Below are positions 61,153 through 64,000 of a stretch of 64,000 bases of DNA, one piece after another. The position numbers were made by a program, and so were the translations under genes. The notes beneath the pieces were generated by a model. That model made no database searches, had not been told where the DNA came from, and was given only the letters and a program-made list of their open reading frames with translations. This DNA comes from Brevundimonas sp. M20 (GTDB taxonomy: Bacteria; Pseudomonadota; Alphaproteobacteria; Caulobacterales; Caulobacteraceae): contig NZ_CP041243.1 in the NCBI RefSeq assembly GCF_006547065.1, positions 620,001-684,000 on the forward strand. Reading direction: 5' to 3'. Each line of letters begins with the position of its first letter. Position 1 is the first letter of the stretch.

Positions 61153-62994
61153 ATGAAGTTCGCCGCCATCAGTCTGGCCGCCCTGTCGCTTGGCTTCGCG
61201 AGCCCTGTTCTGGCCCAGACCGCGCCGCCGGTCCGCTATGAGCTCAGCTTCGACAACGCCGTCCACCATGAGGCCCGGGTCACGGTCACCTGGCGCGAGA
61301 TGGGCCGCGAGCCGGTGCGGTTCGAGATGTCCCGCTCCTCGCCGGGCCGCTATGCGATCCATGAGTTCGCCAGGAACGTCTATTCGCTGGCCGCCGTCGA
61401 CGGCGCCGGCCGCCCGCTGGAGGTCGAGCGCACCGATCCCTACGGCTGGACGGTCTCGGGTCACGATGGAACGATCAGCGTCAGCTACACCCTGTTCGGC
61501 GACCGCGCCGACGGCACCTACGCCCAGATCGACGCCACCCACGCCCACCTGAACATGCCCGCCACCCTGCTGTGGGCGCGGGGTTATGATGACCGTCCGG
61601 TGGAGCTGACCTTCCGCTCGCCCGACCCGTCCTGGCGCATCGCCACCCAGCTGGCGCCCACCGCCGATCCGGCTGTCTTCACTGCGCCGAACCTCCAGTA
61701 CCTGATGGACAGCCCGACCGAGCTCAGCGACCACCGGGTCCGCGAGTGGCAGGTCGATGATGACGGCGTCCCGCGCACCATCCGCATCGCCCTGCACGAT
61801 CCGGGCACGGACGAGCATGCCGACATCTTCGCCGAGCGCGCCCGCAAGGTGGTGGACCAGCTGATCGCCGTCTTCGGCGACGTGCCCGACTTCGACTACG
61901 GGACCTACACCTTCATCGCCGACTACCTGCCCCACGTCAGCGGCGACGGCATGGAGCATCGCAACTCCACCATCCTCAGCGGCTCGCGCTCGCTGGCCGA
62001 GGGCAACTACAGCCAGATCGGCACCCTCAGCCACGAGTTCTTCCACTCCTGGAACGTGGAGCGCATCCGCCCTCGCGAGCTGGAGCCCTTTGATTTCACC
62101 CGCGCCAACCCGACCCCGTCCCTGTGGTTCGCCGAGGGCTTCACCAACTACTACGGCCCGCTGGCCATCCGCCGCGCCGGGGTGTCGAACATCGACGCCT
62201 TCCTCGCCAACGTCGGGGGCCAGTTCAACGCCGTGCTGAACAGCCCGGCGCGCGGCTATGGGAACCCGCGGGAGATGAGCCTGCGCGCGCCCTTCGTCGA
62301 CGCCGCCGCCTCCATCGACCCCAACAACCCCAACATCTTCGTCAGCTACTACACCTGGGGCGCGGCTCTGGGCTTGTCGCTGGACCTGACGCTGCGCGAC
62401 CGGTTCCGCAACGTGACGCTGGACGACTACATGCGCTGGATGTGGCGTCACCACGGAGTCAACGAGGTCCCCTACACCACCGACGATCTCCGCAAGGGTC
62501 TGGCCGCCGTGACCGGTGATCAGGCCTTCGCCGACGCCTTCTTCGCCCTCAGCATCGAGGGCAGCGAGCTGCCGGAGATCCAGCCCATGCTGGCGCAGGC
62601 GGGCATCCTGATGCGCCCCCGCAATCCGACCGCCGCCTGGCCCGGTCCGGCCCGGCTTCAGGTCACCGGCGAGACGGTTCGCCTCGCCTCCGCCACCGTC
62701 CCCGGCACGCCCCTCTACGTCGCCGGTCTGGAAAGCGGGGACGAGATCGTCGCTCTCGGCGAGACCGCCATCGACAGTCAGGCGGATTGGGATGATGCGC
62801 TCAAGGCGCTGAAGCCCGGCGACACCGTCGCCGTCCGCTTCATTCAGCGGGGGATCGAACGCACCGGCCAACTGACCCTCGGCAACGATCCGAACGTCGA
62901 ACTGGTCCGCATAGAGACCACCGGCGTCACGCCGACGCCGCAACAACTGGCCTTCCGCACCGCCTGGCTCGGCGCCGAGAGCGAGCAGCCCTGA
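61153..62994 (+). CDS. M61-family metallopeptidase with C-terminal PDZ domain
   Basis: The 613-residue protein begins with a signal peptide (MKFAAISLAALSLGFASPVLAQ). The zinc site is HEFFH at residues 294-298, followed by SWNVERIRPRELEPFDF, a family signature with the third ligand Glu further on (LWFAEGFTNYY). The C-terminus (about 500-600) is a PDZ domain (YVAGLESGDEIVALGET). It is a periplasmic aminopeptidase-like enzyme related to glycyl aminopeptidase. A strong GGAGGGA precedes the ATG. It is 68 bp after cckA. Confidence 0.93.
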   Translation: MKFAAISLAALSLGFASPVLAQTAPPVRYELSFDNAVHHEARVTVTWREMGREPVRFEMSRSSPGRYAIHEFARNVYSLAAVDGAGRPLEVERTDPYGWTVSGHDGTISVSYTLFGDRADGTYAQIDATHAHLNMPATLLWARGYDDRPVELTFRSPDPSWRIATQLAPTADPAVFTAPNLQYLMDSPTELSDHRVREWQVDDDGVPRTIRIALHDPGTDEHADIFAERARKVVDQLIAVFGDVPDFDYGTYTFIADYLPHVSGDGMEHRNSTILSGSRSLAEGNYSQIGTLSHEFFHSWNVERIRPRELEPFDFTRANPTPSLWFAEGFTNYYGPLAIRRAGVSNIDAFLANVGGQFNAVLNSPARGYGNPREMSLRAPFVDAAASIDPNNPNIFVSYYTWGAALGLSLDLTLRDRFRNVTLDDYMRWMWRHHGVNEVPYTTDDLRKGLAAVTGDQAFADAFFALSIEGSELPEIQPMLAQAGILMRPRNPTAAWPGPARLQVTGETVRLASATVPGTPLYVAGLESGDEIVALGETAIDSQADWDDALKALKPGDTVAVRFIQRGIERTGQLTLGNDPNVELVRIETTGVTPTPQQLAFRTAWLGAESEQP

Positions 62995-63079
62995 GCCCTC
63001 GGTCGAACGCCGCTTGCCAGCGGGGGCAGGGGGCGTTCAGTGTCGGGGTACGCAAATCCATGACCACCGGGAGTCCGTC

Positions 63080-64000
63080 ATGCTGGATCGTCGCCGTTTC
63101 CTTCTGAGCACCGCCGCCGGGGCCGGTCTGGCCGCCACGGGAGGCGCGGTCTTCGCGCAGGAGGCGGGGTCCGCCGACGCGGCCCTGTCGACGGTAATGG
63201 ACAAGATCACGCAGGAACACCTGCTCAGCTCGCCTGAGCTTCTGACCATGCTGGGCCTCGACAAGGGGCCGGGCGCGGCGATGAAGGGCCGGCTGGATGA
63301 CCGCTCGCTGGCGAAGCAGCAGCAGGACAAGGTCAAGTTCGTGGCGTCGATGGCGGCCCTGAACGGCATCGACCGCGAGGCCCTGTCGCCGCGCTTCAAG
63401 GTCTATCACGACACCGTCCGGTTCTTCGGCGAGACGGCGATTCAGGGCTACGACTTCCCCTATGGCGGCGGCATGTGGCCGTCGCCCTATACGGTCAGCC
63501 AGCTCGGCGGCGCCTACCAGAGCATTCCCGACTTCCTCGACAGCCAGCACTCGATCGACACGACCGAGGACGCTGAGGCCTATCTATCCCGCCTCTCGGC
63601 GCTGGCGACCGTCTTTGATCAGGAGACCGAGCGGATGCGCGCCGAGTTCGCGGCGGGCGCCGTGCCGCCCGACTTCGTCATCCAGCGCGCCACCGGTCAG
63701 ATGCAGTCGATCCTCGGCGCCGATCCCTCGAGCCTGACCCTCGTTTCCTCGGTCGCCCGCCGCGCGGCGGAGAAGGGGCTTCAGGGCGACTGGGCCGCCC
63801 GCGCCTTGGCCATCGTCAACGGCGAGGTCCTGCCCGCCCTGACCCGTCAGCGCGACACCTTGGCCGCCGCCCTGCCGTCGGCCGTGCACGACGCCGGCTG
63901 CTGGCGCCTGCCGGACGGCGACGCCTATTACGGCTACGGGCTGAAATTCTACACCACCTCCGCCCTGAACGGGCAGGAGATCCACGATATGGGTCTGGAG
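63080..64000 (+). CDS. DUF885-family protein with Tat-like signal (partial)
   Basis: The frame runs off the right edge after 307 codons. It begins MLDRRRFLLSTAAGAGLAAT, a Tat-type signal peptide, so it is exported folded, perhaps with a metal. The following mostly helical sequence (LLTMLGLDKGPGAAMKGRLDD, QGYDFPYGGGMWPSPYTVSQ) matches DUF885 proteins, which are thought to be zinc carboxypeptidase-like but are rarely tested. The zinc-binding part would lie past the edge. It follows the M61 peptidase, so a peptide-scavenging pair is plausible. Confidence 0.85.
   Translation, partial: MLDRRRFLLSTAAGAGLAATGGAVFAQEAGSADAALSTVMDKITQEHLLSSPELLTMLGLDKGPGAAMKGRLDDRSLAKQQQDKVKFVASMAALNGIDREALSPRFKVYHDTVRFFGETAIQGYDFPYGGGMWPSPYTVSQLGGAYQSIPDFLDSQHSIDTTEDAEAYLSRLSALATVFDQETERMRAEFAAGAVPPDFVIQRATGQMQSILGADPSSLTLVSSVARRAAEKGLQGDWAARALAIVNGEVLPALTRQRDTLAAALPSAVHDAGCWRLPDGDAYYGYGLKFYTTSALNGQEIHDMGLE

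Overview
The window reads as chromosome of a high-G+C alphaproteobacterium of the Caulobacteraceae, most like Brevundimonas or Caulobacter. The main evidence is a CckA-type hybrid kinase (His near residue 314, receiver Asp near 615), a ~1000-residue TonB-dependent receptor of the sphingomonad/Caulobacter type, TRAP and pectin genes, gltD before gltB, and compact coding with many ATGA/TGATG overlaps. The assignment rests on protein resemblance only. I saw no rRNA, tRNA, CRISPR array, transposase or integrase.

Layout. (1) 1-9890, minus strand: one long run of overlapping genes for a surface sugar and its assembly. They are GDP-mannose 4,6-dehydratase, an RmlC-like epimerase, a GT2 glycosyltransferase, a CMP-sugar synthetase, an amidotransferase trio (WbpG-type enzyme with HisH-like and HisF-like partners), a sterol-desaturase-family hydroxylase, a serine-acetyltransferase-like protein, a class III aminotransferase, an SDR and the start of a flippase-like membrane protein. 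(2) 10118-13909: a Cys/Met-metabolism PLP enzyme, acetyl-CoA synthetase and a small unknown protein. (3) 13906-14803: an A+T-rich single-gene insert bracketed by two copies of the 3' end of the sugar kinase gene. (4) 14739-29912: a pectin/uronate module with kdgK, a TRAP transporter, an FAH-family hydratase, two PL1 pectate lyases, a LacI regulator, a GH43 enzyme, an RpiB-like isomerase, kduD and a TonB receptor, tied together by ACCGGT-centred palindromes in the divergent promoters. (5) 29913-33613, minus: metX-metB-hom behind an S-box (SAM-I type) riboswitch. (6) 33869-42081: ammonium transporter, TorF-type porin and glutamate synthase gltD-gltB. (7) 42078-43535: S41-type protease. (8) 43684-50306: RND efflux operon (adaptor, pump, outer-membrane factor) with a divergent TetR regulator. 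(9) 50440-54828: a giant RTX/cadherin/Sel1 chimeric secreted protein. (10) 54854-64000: housekeeping and regulatory genes (thioesterase, DUF3253 protein, UDG-like protein, alpha/beta hydrolase lipoprotein, leucine dehydrogenase, CckA, M61 peptidase, start of a DUF885 protein).

How the genes work together. The pectin module forms a nearly complete route. Secreted lyases cut pectate, the TonB receptor and TRAP system import products, RpiB-like isomerase and KduD make 2-keto-3-deoxygluconate, and KdgK phosphorylates it; the aldolase step is not in the window. Ammonium transporter and glutamate synthase are neighbours in nitrogen assimilation. The most unusual places are the kinase-3'-end-flanked insert, the riboswitch class, the HisF-like protein lacking its catalytic Asp, the RpiB-for-KduI substitution and the RTX chimera. 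Where several starts were possible I chose by Shine-Dalgarno (SD) spacing and gene overlap, as stated per entry.
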